Shown here: positions 26,338-35,594 of the stretch, one piece after another
Position numbering within the stretch: position 1 is the stretch's first letter
How the letters are laid out: each line of letters begins with the position of its first letter
Source: DASVTR01 sp033855775
GTDB taxonomy: Bacteria > Acidobacteriota > Blastocatellia > Pyrinomonadales > Pyrinomonadaceae
NCBI GenBank assembly: GCA_033855775.1
Contig: JAWVFT010000061.1
Location: 1-61,353, forward strand
Length of the DNA stretch: 61,353 nt
Direction of reading: 5' to 3'
Position numbers and translations under genes: made by a program
The notes under the pieces: model-generated
Seen by the model: only the letters and a program-made list of their open reading frames with translations
Told to the model about the DNA's origin: nothing
The model's database searches: none

Positions 26338-26507
26338 GACGCGGAGACGCGGAGACGCGGGGACACGGAGACGCAGCGATATAAAGACATGGAGACGACG
26401 CGGCGAAGCGGGGACGCAGCGACACAGAGAAAAGAAGCGCGCTCGCTCAACTAATGTTTTTCTCCGCGTCGCCGCGTCGCCGTGTCCCCGTGTCTCCGCG
26501 TCTGTTT
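26338..26507. repeat. GGAGACGCG-type inverted repeat, copy 1
   Basis: The left arm (26338-26432) is a degenerate tandem of GGAGACGCGG, GGGGACACGG and similar 9-10 base units. The right arm (26462-26507) carries the complementary CCGCGTCTCC, CCGTGTCCCC units. The right arm ends next to the stop codon of the minus-strand secreted protein gene. Copies 2 and 3 are at 27080-27192 and 30515-30652. Confidence 0.8.
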
Positions 26508-26508
26508 T

Positions 26509-27027
26509 TTACGTTCCGTTGAATCCGGCGTACATGCGGCGTAGATAAGCTTGGGGAAACTTGCCTGTGGCTTTGACGCTCGCCAGCATGCGCGCGGCCT
26601 CGGCCTGCGTGCGCCCGCCGTAGACCGCCATGAAGTTCGAATTGGGGTTGACGTTGGAGTAAAAGACCGTGCCGGGCTCGCCGCATCTGGACGCGAAGAC
26701 CTTGCGATTCGGAAAGAGAGCCTGCGCCTCAAGGCGTTGAGCTTCGGGAATGAACTTCGTGTTGCACTCCGCATCCGTAAAGCGCACGCTCTGTAGAATC
26801 ACGGCGTAGAACGGCTCTGACTCCCAGATGACGGCGTTGGCGGGAACGCGAAACGGCAAATCGTGAGCTTGAAAAGTGGCGGCGCTCGGACACGCCGCAG
26901 CCGGGTCAAAGCAGACGCTCGCTCGCTTCTGCTTTTTGCCGCGCCCCGTCTGGCTCTCGGCCTCAAAGCTCAACGCAAACACGACGAGCAAGCCCGCGAG
27001 CACACAACAGAGTGACTTGATTTTCAT
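26509..27027 (-). CDS. Secreted hypothetical protein
   Basis: A 172-residue protein with a clear signal peptide (LAGLLVVFALSFEAESQ) and four or more cysteines in the mature part (VCFDPAAACPSAA, AECNTKF, ASRCGEP), suggesting disulfides. The last 50 residues (FMAVYGGRTQAEAARMLASV, then KFPQAYLRRMYAGF) resemble the end of a SPOR-like fold, where TQAEA and an aromatic follow a strand. That resemblance is weak, so I make no functional call. It sits between two GGAGACGCG hairpins and downstream of yqeY. Confidence 0.7.
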   Translation of the reverse strand: MKIKSLCCVLAGLLVVFALSFEAESQTGRGKKQKRASVCFDPAAACPSAATFQAHDLPFRVPANAVIWESEPFYAVILQSVRFTDAECNTKFIPEAQRLEAQALFPNRKVFASRCGEPGTVFYSNVNPNSNFMAVYGGRTQAEAARMLASVKATGKFPQAYLRRMYAGFNGT

Positions 27028-27079
27028 TCGACAGCTTCTCCTTCAATCTAAGTTTTAAGATAAACAGGAACGGAATAAG

Positions 27080-27192
27080 AGACGCGGAGACGCGGAGACG
27101 CGGTGACACGGCGAAAGAGAAAAAAAGTGATTGCGCGTCTAACGTTTTTCATCGTGTCACCGCGTCGCCGTGTCTCCGTGTCCCCGCGTCCC
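27080..27192. repeat. GGAGACGCG-type inverted repeat, copy 2
   Basis: The left arm (27080-27116) contains GAGACGCG three times in tandem then GGTGACACGG. The right arm (27152-27192) has the complementary GTGTCACCGCGTCGCC, TGTCTCCGTGTCCCC. It lies between the start of the secreted-protein gene and the 3' end of yqeY. Confidence 0.8.
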
Positions 27193-27211
27193 TGCATCGT
27201 TGCGTCATCGC

Positions 27212-27667
27212 TCAACCCTTTTCTTGCAGTCGCGCTTTGACGATTTCGCTGACGACGCGCCCGTCTGCGTTGCGACCGGCGAGGCGCGCTTGCGCGGCCT
27301 TCATCACGGCGCCCATCTCGCGCATCGAAGCGGCGTTGGTTTCACTGATGGCCTCCGCGACGGCGCGCTCAATCTCTTCGCGCGCGGCGGCCTGCGGCAG
27401 GTAGGCTTCGATAACTTCAATCTCGGACTGCTCCTTGGCCGCCAACTCCTGCCGCCCTGCCTTCTCGTACTGCTCTATGGAATCGCGCCGCTGCTTGACT
27501 AAGGTTTGCAGCGCCTTCGTCAACTCTTCTTCGCTGAGCGCGCCGCCCTTCTCTATCTCACGATTCATGACGGACGCTTTCATCATCCGCAGCGTCGAAG
27601 TGCGCCCCGCGTCTCTGGCTTTCATCGCGGCGGTCAGGTCGGAAACAATGCGTTCTTTCAGGCTCAT
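27212..27667 (-). CDS. yqeY: GatB/YqeY domain protein
   Basis: A 151-residue all-helical protein of the YqeY family, related to the tail domain of GatB that contacts tRNA. Conserved stretches: SLKERIVSDLTAAMKARDAG, LRMMKASVMNREIEKG, QRRDSIEQYEKAGRQELAAK, EIEVIEAYLPQ, and the C-terminal GAVMKAAQARLAGRNADGR. Length matches the family. The ATG at 27667 has GAAAGGAA upstream; the longer frame extends into the divergent neighbour and is rejected. The cellular role of stand-alone YqeY is not firmly known. Confidence 0.92.
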   Translation of the reverse strand: MSLKERIVSDLTAAMKARDAGRTSTLRMMKASVMNREIEKGGALSEEELTKALQTLVKQRRDSIEQYEKAGRQELAAKEQSEIEVIEAYLPQAAAREEIERAVAEAISETNAASMREMGAVMKAAQARLAGRNADGRVVSEIVKARLQEKG

Positions 27668-27760
27668 CAATTTAGGTTCCTTTCTTCCGGCTCTATTTGT
27701 AAGCCGAGTGGGGAGCGGTTTACAAGTCTGACGCGAGCCGTTAGGATTGTCCGCGCTCTT

Positions 27761-29647
27761 ATGACCCTTCAACAAACGCGCGCGAGTCGCGCAGCCGGAC
27801 GAGCCATAGTTCACTTGTCAAAGACACGCCTTCCACTCGGCCCGCAACTCTGCGCCTTAGCCGCGCTGGCCGTCATGCTGCTGGCTCTCTACCCGCAATT
27901 CAATCTCTGGCGCTTGCGCGGCGCGGAGTGGAACGGCTCTTACGCCTACAACGATTTGGACGAAGTGGCCTACGCCGCTTATCTCAACGCGCTGAGGGAA
28001 GGACGCCCGCGCCGCAACGACCCCTACACGGGGCGCGACGATAAGCCCGGACAAGCGCAACCAGAATCGCTCTTCTCCATCCAATTCCTGCCGCCCTACC
28101 TGCTCGCCATGATTGCGCGCGCGACGGGGATGACGACATCGTGGGCGATGATTCTGGCTTCCGTCATCGGCGGCGTCGGAGCCGCGCTGGCTCTCTTCTG
28201 GCTCATCGCGGCGTTGACGAAGGACGCGCGGCTGGCGGCGACCGGAACGCTCTGCGTGCTCTGCTTCGGCACGCTCGCCTGCGCGCAGGGAGCCGTCGGC
28301 TACTTCTTCGGCGACGGCCCCGCGTATCCGTACTTGCCGTTCCTGCGGCGCTACCTGCCAGCCGTGCCGTTTCCGTTCTTCTTCATCATGTGCGCGCTCG
28401 TGTGGCGCGCGTTGACGAAGGAAGACAGGCGGGCTGCGCTTCTGTCAGCCGTGGGCGCGGGCCTCAGTTTCGCCGTGCTGGTCTTCTCCTACTTTTATCT
28501 TTGGACAAGCGCCGCCGCATGGCTCGCCCTGCTCGCGCTGCTGTGGCTGCTGGCGCGTCCTTTGAACTGGCGTCGAGACGTGAAAGCCTTCGCCGTCACA
28601 GGCGGGCTGGCTCTCGCCGCGCTCGCGCCTTACGCTTACATGCTCTCGCAGCGCGCGACGACGATGGACGACGTTCAGCTATTGACCTTGACACGCGCGC
28701 CAGACCTTTTTCGTCCGCCGTTGCTCATCGGCCTCGCCGTCTGCCTGACGCTCGCGTGGGCCAACTGGCGCGGCCTCCTGCGATGGCGCGAGCGCGCCGT
28801 GCTGTTCACAGCCTCGCTCGCGCTCGTGCCGCTCTTGGTCTTCAATCAACAAGTCATCACGGGTCGCTCACTTCAGCCGATTCATTATGAAGTGTTCATC
28901 GTCAACTACGTCGCGCTGGCAGCCGCAGCCCTGGCCGCAGCGTTGCTCTGGCGCGGGCCGACGCGCGACTCGCGCCGAACATCCAACCGCCTGCTCGCCT
29001 GCATCGCGCTCGCGGCTTTCGCCTGGGGCGTCTTCGAAGCGAAAGTCACCACCGATGCCATCGCCGCGCAGAACGTGATTCGTGATGAAGCCGTCGTCGT
29101 TGATAGACGACTGGCAGAACTCGCGCGCGCACAGACGAACGACGCGACGAACGACGCGGACGCCGGGACGTTCGAGACAGTTCTCTCGACCAACTTCATA
29201 CACGCCGACAGCCTGCCGACGACCGCGCCGCAGGCCGTGCTCTGGGCCAGACACCAGCACATCTTCGCCAGCGTGACGCCCGAAGAGAATCGCGACCGCC
29301 TCTTTCAACTCTTCTACTACATCGGCGCTGATGAAAACTGGATGCGCCACACGCTCGAAGAAAACGTCGTCATCCAGATAGCTCTCTTCGGATGGGGACG
29401 CCTGACAGACCGTTTGACCGTCAACGCGCATCCCATCACGCGCGCCGAAGTCGAAGCCGAAGTCGAACGCTACGGCCAGTTCATCGCTGCCTTCGACCAC
29501 GAGCGCGCCTCTCATCCCTTGCTCGCCTTCGTCGTCACGCCCGCCGACGGCGCGACCGACCTCAAGAACATAGACCGCTGGTACGAGCGCGACGCGGGCG
29601 AACGCCTGGGCCAATACATGCTCTACCGTTTGAAACTGCGTCCCTGA
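27761..29647 (+). CDS. Multi-pass membrane protein, glycosyltransferase-like
   Basis: A 628-residue protein with about ten hydrophobic segments between residues 25 and 430 and a hydrophilic C-terminal domain of about 170 residues. The first loop after helix 1 carries NDLDEVAYAAYLNALREGRP, with acidic residues where GT-C transferases keep catalytic Asp or Glu, and GDGPAYPYLPFLRRYLPAVP follows. This layout suggests a GT-C-like membrane enzyme, but no family signature is decisive. It diverges from yqeY with a 93-base gap. ATG 27761 was chosen because the frame further upstream overlaps yqeY. Confidence 0.7.
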   Translation: MTLQQTRASRAAGRAIVHLSKTRLPLGPQLCALAALAVMLLALYPQFNLWRLRGAEWNGSYAYNDLDEVAYAAYLNALREGRPRRNDPYTGRDDKPGQAQPESLFSIQFLPPYLLAMIARATGMTTSWAMILASVIGGVGAALALFWLIAALTKDARLAATGTLCVLCFGTLACAQGAVGYFFGDGPAYPYLPFLRRYLPAVPFPFFFIMCALVWRALTKEDRRAALLSAVGAGLSFAVLVFSYFYLWTSAAAWLALLALLWLLARPLNWRRDVKAFAVTGGLALAALAPYAYMLSQRATTMDDVQLLTLTRAPDLFRPPLLIGLAVCLTLAWANWRGLLRWRERAVLFTASLALVPLLVFNQQVITGRSLQPIHYEVFIVNYVALAAAALAAALLWRGPTRDSRRTSNRLLACIALAAFAWGVFEAKVTTDAIAAQNVIRDEAVVVDRRLAELARAQTNDATNDADAGTFETVLSTNFIHADSLPTTAPQAVLWARHQHIFASVTPEENRDRLFQLFYYIGADENWMRHTLEENVVIQIALFGWGRLTDRLTVNAHPITRAEVEAEVERYGQFIAAFDHERASHPLLAFVVTPADGATDLKNIDRWYERDAGERLGQYMLYRLKLRP

Positions 29648-29836
29648 AGAGACGGCCTGCGCGCGGCTCATCCTCCGCCTTGCGCGCCCTGCGTGTCTCG
29701 ATAAAATTTTCGACACTCTAATGGAACCGTCGTCTGTATAAAGCGTGTCATTGAACAACACCGGGCGCATTCTCTCCGTCGGCGCTCGTCAACGGCGCCG
29801 CGTGCGCTCTAATTCATCTGACAAAGGAGAACGAAG

Positions 29837-30514
29837 ATGTTGCTGTTCCGACCGTGGAGGTCTGTCTTAACGTTGCTGATGGGATTGATGCTGCTGCTGG
29901 CTTGCGGCTCGCCGCTGGCGCGGGCGCAGCAGAAAGAGGCGGCGCCGCTGGCTGCGCTCGCCGATGCGGTGGTTGACGATAACTTGAATCTGGATGTTGA
30001 GCTTTACCTGCTGGCCGCTTCGGATGCGTCCACGTCGTCGGCGGCGTCAGGCAAGTTGCCGTCAGCTTTAGAGCCGGTCATCGCGCAGTTGCGCTCGACG
30101 CTGCCGTTTGAGCATTACCGTCTGGCGGCGACGATGTTCAATCGCATGAAGAACGGCGGCAGAGTTGTCGTCAAAGGCGTCGGGGCGACGCCCTTCTCGA
30201 AGATAGACGCGGCGGCCCCGCTCTTCTCCGACTACTACATCAATTCCGTGACCTTGAAGAACGATGCGACGGGGCAGGCGATAGTCGAACTCCTCGGCTT
30301 CCGCTTCGGGGCGCGCGTGCCGATTCAGTCGAGCGCTATCGTGCCGGGCGGCAGCGGCGCGACCATGCCGACCATTCAATACGAGCCGACCGGCATCGAG
30401 ACGGCCTTCAGCATGCGCGAGGGCGAGCCGGTCATCGTCGGCACGCTCAACGTCGGCCAGCCCGGCGAAGCCTTCATCCTCGTCGCCTCCGCCAAGCGAA
30501 CCAGACAACGATAA
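29837..30514 (+). CDS. Secreted conserved hypothetical protein
   Basis: A 225-residue protein with a signal peptide (LLMGLMLLLACGSPLARAQQ). The mature part has LNLDVELYLLAASD, LPSALEPVIAQLRSTLPFEHYRLAATMFNRMKNGG and a beta-rich C-terminus (GEPVIVGTLNVGQPGEAFILVASAK). The pattern of a short periplasmic domain that compares LEPVIAQLRSTLPFxxYRL is one I associate with uncharacterised acidobacterial proteins. The ending resembles secretin-accessory beta domains only vaguely. AAAGGAG precedes the ATG. It converges on uvrA across a repeat hairpin. Confidence 0.7.
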   Translation: MLLFRPWRSVLTLLMGLMLLLACGSPLARAQQKEAAPLAALADAVVDDNLNLDVELYLLAASDASTSSAASGKLPSALEPVIAQLRSTLPFEHYRLAATMFNRMKNGGRVVVKGVGATPFSKIDAAAPLFSDYYINSVTLKNDATGQAIVELLGFRFGARVPIQSSAIVPGGSGATMPTIQYEPTGIETAFSMREGEPVIVGTLNVGQPGEAFILVASAKRTRQR

Positions 30515-30652
30515 AGGCGAGACGCGGGGACGCAGCGGGACACGGAGACGCGGAGACGAAGAGAGACGCGGCGATGAAGTGAGCGACGTTGGAAACGCGC
30601 GCCCGTCTTTCTCGCCGCGTCCCCGCGTCTCTCTTCGTCCCCGCGTCCGGCT
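30515..30652. repeat. GGAGACGCG-type inverted repeat, copy 3
   Basis: The left arm (30515-30572) carries GAGACGCGGGGACGCAG and ACACGGAGACGCGGAGACG; the right arm (30608-30652) carries TCGCCGCGTCCCCGCGTCTC and CGTCCCCGCGTCC. It fills the space between two convergent genes, so it could act as a bidirectional terminator. Confidence 0.8.
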
Positions 30653-30654
30653 CT

Positions 30655-33534
30655 TTACGCTGCGTGGCTGTTGGAGCGCGCGAGATGTTCGCGCAGGTAG
30701 TGTCCTGTGTGTGAGTTGGCGGCGCGGATAATCTCTTCGGGCGTGCCGATGGCGACGACTTCGCCGCCCGCGTTGCCGCCTTCGGGGCCGAGGTCGATGA
30801 GGTAGTCGGCGGTCTTGATGACATCCAGATTGTGTTCGATGACGAGCAATGAGCCGCCCGCTTCGATGAGGGCGCGAAAGGCCGCGAGCAGTTTGTTGAT
30901 GTCGTCGAAGTGGAGGCCCGTGGTCGGCTCGTCGAAGATGTAGAGCGTCTTGGCTCCGGCGCGTTTAGAGAGATGCGCGGCGAGCTTGACGCGCTGCGCT
31001 TCGCCGCCCGAAAGCGTCGTCGCCGATTGGCCGAGACGCAGGTAGCCGAGGCCGACATCATCAAGGACGCGTAGGCGATTCGTTATCTTCTGTATCTCGC
31101 GGAAGAAAACGAGGGCTTCGCGCACGGTCATGTTGAGCACGTCGTTGATGTTCTTGCCGCGATAGCGCACGTCCATGATTTGCGGCTTGAAGCGCGTCCC
31201 CTTGCATTCCTCGCAGACCAGTTCGACATCGGCGAGAAATTGCATCTCGACCGTCACCGTTCCGTCGCCCTGACAGACTTCGCAACGCCCGCCCGGAACG
31301 TTGAAGGAGAAGAATGAAGGGTCGAAGCCGCGCGCCTGCGCTTCGCGCGTCGAACTGAACGCTTCGCGGATGGCGTCGTAAACCTTGATGTAGGTGACGG
31401 GATTCGAGCGCGGCGTGCGGCCAATCGGCGACTGGTCAACGAGAATCACGTCGTCAATATGCTGCCCGCCGTCGAGTTTGGAAAAAGCCCCGACGTGTCC
31501 CTGCCAATCGCCGCGCTGCTTTTTCAAGCCGGCGTAAATGCAATCGTGAATCAGCGTTGACTTGCCGGAGCCGCTGACGCCCGTGACGCAGACCAGCATG
31601 TTCAAGGGAACGTCAACGTCTATTGATTTCAAGTTGTGCTCGGAGGCGTTGCGCACGATGATTCGTTTCTTCTGCACGGGGCGACGCTGCTTCGGCGCTT
31701 TAATCTCCACTTCGCCGCGCAGGTAGCGCGCCGTCAAGGAAGCTTTGTCCGTGAGCAGGTTGGGGAAGTCGCCTTCGTAGATGACTTGCCCGCCGAGTTC
31801 GCCCGCCGCCGGGCCTATGTCAAGGATGTGGTCGGCGGCGCGCATCATTTCGGGGTCGTGTTCGACGACGAGCACAGTGTTGCCGATGTCGCGCAGGTTG
31901 TGCAGCAGTTTGATGAGACGCGAGCTATCGCGCGGGTGCAGCCCGATGGATGGTTCGTCTAAGACGTAGAGCGCGCCGACCAGGGACGAGCCGAGGTTCG
32001 TCGCCAGTTGGATGCGTTGCGCTTCGCCGCCCGAAAGCGTGGAGGCAAGGCGGTCGAGCGTCAGGTAGTCAAGCCCTACGTCAACCAGGAAACGCAGGCG
32101 ACGGCGTATCTCATGCAGCACGCGGTCGGCGATGGCCATCTGCTCGGTCGAGAGTTCGAGCGAGTCGAAGAAGGTGGCGGCGTCCTTGATGGAGAGCGCG
32201 CAGATTGACGGCAGCGTGCTTGCGCCGACGCGCACGTCGCGCGCTTCTTGCCGCAAGCGCCCGCCGTTGCAGTCGGGGCAGAGAGTGTAGCCGCGATACT
32301 TGGAGAGAAAGACGCGGACGTGCAGCTTGTACTTCTTCGTTTCCAGCCACGCGAAGAAGCCGCGAATGCCGCTCCAACCGCTTTTGCCTTCGATGATGGC
32401 TCGTTGTTCTGGACGGCTGAGTTCTTGAAAGGGCGCGTCCATGTCGATGCGCTCCTGCTTGCAGAAGCGGCGCAACTCCGTTCTGGCCCAATCGTGCTGC
32501 GGTTTCGTCCATGGCTCAATCGCGCCGTCGTTCAAAGAGAGCGCGGGGTTGGGAATCACCAGGTCCATGTCGAGGCCGATGATGTTGCCGAAGCCCTGAC
32601 AGGCAGGGCATGCGCCGAAGGGATTGTTGAAGCTGAAGAGACGCGGTTCGGGTTGCGCGTAAATGGTGCCGTCGTACTTGCACTCGAAACGCTCGGAGAA
32701 GCGCAGCCGCTTCGGCTCCGCTTCGACAGACGCGATGATGGCCGTGCCGTGTCCTTCCTGAAAGCACGTCTCCAACGAATCGACCAGACGCTCGCGCACA
32801 TCTTCGCGGGCGACGAGACGGTCAACGAGGACGAAGACGTTCTCGAAGTCTGCGCGCCGGTAATCGTCCGGCGAAGCGAGGTCAATCACCTCGCCGTCAG
32901 CGTAGAGCCGCGTGAAGCCGCGCTGCATCAAGCTCATGACGTGGGCCGTCACCATCTGCTTGCTCGTCACCTCTCGCTTCGCTTCGCCCTTGCCGCGCGT
33001 GGTCGTCTTCTTTTTCTTCGTCGCCGTGCCGTTGCCGTTAGTCTCTATGTTGAGCCCGGCGGTCGCGGGAAAGAGGACGTAGAAGCGCGCGCCTTCAGAG
33101 AGCGCGGCGAGGATTTCCTGCGCGGATGATTCGGGCGAATCGCGGTGAACCTCGCGCCCGCAGACGCGGCAGTAGGTCGTGCCGACGCGCGCGTAGAGCA
33201 GTCTGAGGTAATCGTAAACTTCCGTTTGTGTGCCGACGGTCGAACGCGGGTTGCGCGTCGAGTTCTTCTGGCGAATGGCGATGGCGGGCGCGATGCCGCG
33301 CACTTCGTCCACATCCGGCTTGTCCATCCGTTCGAGAAACTGGCGCGCGTAGGCCGACAGCGATTCGACGTAACGACGCTGGCCTTCGGCGTAAACCGTG
33401 TCGAAGGCGAGCGACGATTTGCCCGAGCCGCTGACGCCCGTCACGACCGTCAACTGCCCGACCGGAATGGAAAAAGAGATGTTCTTGAGGTTGTTGACGC
33501 GCGCTCCGCGCACCTCTATGGCTTCTTCAATCAT
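30655..33534 (-). CDS. uvrA: Excinuclease ABC subunit UvrA
   Basis: Nucleotide-excision-repair damage sensor, 959 residues. It has two ABC modules with Walker A GVSGSGKSSLAFDT and GVSGSGKSTLIHD, signatures LSGGEAQRIQLA and LSGGEAQRVKLA, and zinc-finger Cys pairs (CPACQGFG, CPDCNGGRLR, CEVCQGDG, CEECKGTRF). The start MIEEAIEVRGARVNNLKNI matches the family; the frame continues 48 residues upstream with no support. A short Lys/Thr-rich insert (ATKKKKTTTRGKGEAKRE) lies near residue 165. The gene diverges from the iron-permease-like gene. Confidence 0.96.
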   Translation of the reverse strand: MIEEAIEVRGARVNNLKNISFSIPVGQLTVVTGVSGSGKSSLAFDTVYAEGQRRYVESLSAYARQFLERMDKPDVDEVRGIAPAIAIRQKNSTRNPRSTVGTQTEVYDYLRLLYARVGTTYCRVCGREVHRDSPESSAQEILAALSEGARFYVLFPATAGLNIETNGNGTATKKKKTTTRGKGEAKREVTSKQMVTAHVMSLMQRGFTRLYADGEVIDLASPDDYRRADFENVFVLVDRLVAREDVRERLVDSLETCFQEGHGTAIIASVEAEPKRLRFSERFECKYDGTIYAQPEPRLFSFNNPFGACPACQGFGNIIGLDMDLVIPNPALSLNDGAIEPWTKPQHDWARTELRRFCKQERIDMDAPFQELSRPEQRAIIEGKSGWSGIRGFFAWLETKKYKLHVRVFLSKYRGYTLCPDCNGGRLRQEARDVRVGASTLPSICALSIKDAATFFDSLELSTEQMAIADRVLHEIRRRLRFLVDVGLDYLTLDRLASTLSGGEAQRIQLATNLGSSLVGALYVLDEPSIGLHPRDSSRLIKLLHNLRDIGNTVLVVEHDPEMMRAADHILDIGPAAGELGGQVIYEGDFPNLLTDKASLTARYLRGEVEIKAPKQRRPVQKKRIIVRNASEHNLKSIDVDVPLNMLVCVTGVSGSGKSTLIHDCIYAGLKKQRGDWQGHVGAFSKLDGGQHIDDVILVDQSPIGRTPRSNPVTYIKVYDAIREAFSSTREAQARGFDPSFFSFNVPGGRCEVCQGDGTVTVEMQFLADVELVCEECKGTRFKPQIMDVRYRGKNINDVLNMTVREALVFFREIQKITNRLRVLDDVGLGYLRLGQSATTLSGGEAQRVKLAAHLSKRAGAKTLYIFDEPTTGLHFDDINKLLAAFRALIEAGGSLLVIEHNLDVIKTADYLIDLGPEGGNAGGEVVAIGTPEEIIRAANSHTGHYLREHLARSNSHAA

Positions 33535-33743
33535 GTTGTAAATAGTCGTCGGCTCCACACAGTAGAGAATCTGCGGCAGCGGCGAACCACACATGATACC
33601 GCGAATCTGCGCGAAGACGAAATGCGCAAAAGCCAGCCTCAATTGTGTTATAAAGCAGGCTGACTCCGGGCGGGACACAAGCGAAAATCACAGCCACTCC
33701 GGCGAACTTTGATTGACGGGAAAAGGAGCAGAGCAGAATCATC

Positions 33744-34220
33744 ATGACGCAAAGGAAATCAGGCGGCATCAGCGGAATGCTCGAACGGTTTTCGCTCAAA
33801 ATCACAACATGGGCCGGCAGTTCATGGGCCTTCATCATCGCTTTCGCCATCATCATCGTCTGGGGCGTGACGGGGCCGATTTTCAAATTCTCGGATACCT
33901 GGCAACTGGTCATCAATACGGGCACTACCATCGTCACCTTCCTAATGGTCTTTCTCATTCAACGCGCACAGAACAAAGACGCCCTCGCCATACATTTGAA
34001 GCTCAACGAAATCGTGGCCTCGCTCGACGGCGCGAGCAATCGTTTGATTGACGTTGAAGATTTGACGGAAAGCGAAATCAAGGTGCTGCACAAGCACTAC
34101 CAGAAGCTTGTGGCGATGGCTAAGAAGGACGACAAACTGACCGCTTCACATTCGGTTGAGGAAGCCGAAGAGCGTCACGAGCATAAGCAGAAGCAACGGA
34201 AGAAACTGGCGGGCAAATAA
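33744..34220 (+). CDS. Low-affinity iron permease family protein
   Basis: A 158-residue protein with two hydrophobic helices, WAFIIAFAIIIVWGVTGPIF and WQLVINTGTTIVTFLMVFLI, followed by QRAQNKDALAIHLKLNEIVAS. This is the pattern of the small iron-permease-like family (PF04120). The C-terminal 60 residues are charged and probably cytoplasmic. Despite the family name, a role in iron uptake is not established for the bacterial members. AAAGGAG lies upstream of the ATG. Confidence 0.85.
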   Translation: MTQRKSGGISGMLERFSLKITTWAGSSWAFIIAFAIIIVWGVTGPIFKFSDTWQLVINTGTTIVTFLMVFLIQRAQNKDALAIHLKLNEIVASLDGASNRLIDVEDLTESEIKVLHKHYQKLVAMAKKDDKLTASHSVEEAEERHEHKQKQRKKLAGK

Positions 34221-34283
34221 GGCGCGGCGTCCGACGTGTTTGGCTTGAGCGGCGTCGAACGCCTGGCTGGCGAGAGCAATCGC

Positions 34284-34652
34284 TTACCAGCGCGCGTCGT
34301 ATCTGGCGAAGCCTGCGCGCCAGCAGCCTTCGCCGAGGACTGGAAGCGAGCTTTCAATAGAGAGCAGAGCGTCCGCCGGACGCCTGATGCGATAGGTGCG
34401 ACCCGAAGGCGCGTTGACAGTGAGCGTGACGGCTTCAGGCGTGATGACGCTGACGGTCGCGTCGCGCCAGTCTTTCCGGCAACGCAGGATGAGCCGCGCG
34501 CCAGTGGGCAGCGTGCCGAGCGTGAGCGGCGTGGGCGCGTCGAGAGAAACAGGAAGGCCGCCGTGCAGTGTGGCAATCGCCACGCCTTCATCCGGCGGCC
34601 TTGTCGCGTCTGGTTCAAAACTCAAAGGCTTAAACTTCCAGCGGCTCTTCAA
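34284..34652 (-). CDS. Hypothetical protein translationally overlapping the M50-like gene
   Basis: A 122-residue frame starting at TTG 34652, inside the last codons of the upstream M50-like gene (23-base overlap). The alternation VAIATLHGGLPVSLDAP, GARLILRCRKDWRDATVSVI and TVNAPSGRTYRIRRPADALL looks like a small beta-domain rather than a chance frame. The ending CWRAGFARYDARW resembles that of short uncharacterised acidobacterial proteins, from memory. No function known. The plus strand here has a competing shadow frame with less natural composition. Confidence 0.55.
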   Translation of the reverse strand: MKSRWKFKPLSFEPDATRPPDEGVAIATLHGGLPVSLDAPTPLTLGTLPTGARLILRCRKDWRDATVSVITPEAVTLTVNAPSGRTYRIRRPADALLSIESSLPVLGEGCWRAGFARYDARW

Positions 34653-35430
34653 ACGGCAGGTCTTGCTGCTCGGTCGCTTTCCCGCGACTGACGGCGTAAG
34701 CGCGCAGGGCCAGCGAGAGAATCACAAACGCGATGCCCGCCCACGCGAGCGTCCAGAACATTGCGGGAACGCCCGTCAGGGCTTTCATGTTCGCGGCGTC
34801 CGAGTGCGCCTCGCCGAGCGTGAACGGCGACGACAGGAAGAAGAGCGTCTTGAGGTCGAGCAAGGCCGTCATCACACACTGGACGGCGAGAAAGCTGACG
34901 AAGAACGTCGCCACGCGCGGGCTGCTGTATTTGGCGACGGCGAGCAAGCCGACCGCAATCAAAGCTCCGGCGACCAGCGTGAAGGGAACGCCCATCAGGT
35001 TGCCCCCGGAGCCCGCGAGCAGCGGCTTGAACAATCCGAACACAACCGTCAACACGCCAATCAGCGCGGCTGAGCCGACGAGCACGATGCGCGCGGCGAT
35101 GGTGCGGCGAATCAGGACGAGCAGCAAGGCTCCGAAGGCGGTCGCGCCGAGATAGCCTGCGCTGGAGATGAAGAGGGCTGAGAGAAACCCGCCCGTCGTT
35201 GAGTAAGTCAGGCCCGAACCATCGGCCGCCACGCTCAAGCTTGAGACGGAGTTGCCCGTCAGGAGCGCGGCCAGCGCGTGGCCGCCTTCGTGTATGAAGG
35301 TGACGAAGATGCGGAAGGGATAGGTCAGCACGTCCGCGAAGGGAATTAACCACAAGACGAAGGTGATGGCGGCGGCGACGAGCAGTGTGCGAACCTGCGG
35401 GCGCGCATCTCTGGCAATGTTGATGTTCAT
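34630..35430 (-). CDS. M50B-like site-2 metalloprotease family membrane protein
   Basis: A 266-residue integral membrane protein. Helix 1 (LLVAAAITFVLWLIPFADVL) is followed by the zinc motif FVTFIHEGGHALAALLTG, which is HExxH (HEGGH), as in peptidase M50B-like proteins. Six or more hydrophobic segments follow. A second zinc-ligand motif (NxxPxxxxDG) is not evident, so this belongs to the small M50B group of uncertain activity. ATG 35430 has GCGGAG upstream. The following gene overlaps its 3' end. Confidence 0.82.
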   Translation of the reverse strand: MNINIARDARPQVRTLLVAAAITFVLWLIPFADVLTYPFRIFVTFIHEGGHALAALLTGNSVSSLSVAADGSGLTYSTTGGFLSALFISSAGYLGATAFGALLLVLIRRTIAARIVLVGSAALIGVLTVVFGLFKPLLAGSGGNLMGVPFTLVAGALIAVGLLAVAKYSSPRVATFFVSFLAVQCVMTALLDLKTLFFLSSPFTLGEAHSDAANMKALTGVPAMFWTLAWAGIAFVILSLALRAYAVSRGKATEQQDLPFEEPLEV

Positions 35431-35594
35431 CTCAAAATCTCCGCTTCTGGCTGGCAATAGTTCCGCAAAGTGGCCTGCCCCATTGTACGAGAAAAAGGGA
35501 AAAGTAAAAAGGTCAAAGCCAAAATGTCAAAGGGGAAGAGTCCGAGAAGATTAACGCCCTGCGCGCGGGCCTTGTTCCTTGAATCTTTGAGACT

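Noticed and set aside
26338..26507. Short direct repeats as a CRISPR array
   Set aside because: Units are 9-10 bases without unique spacers and form complementary arms; no cas gene is present.
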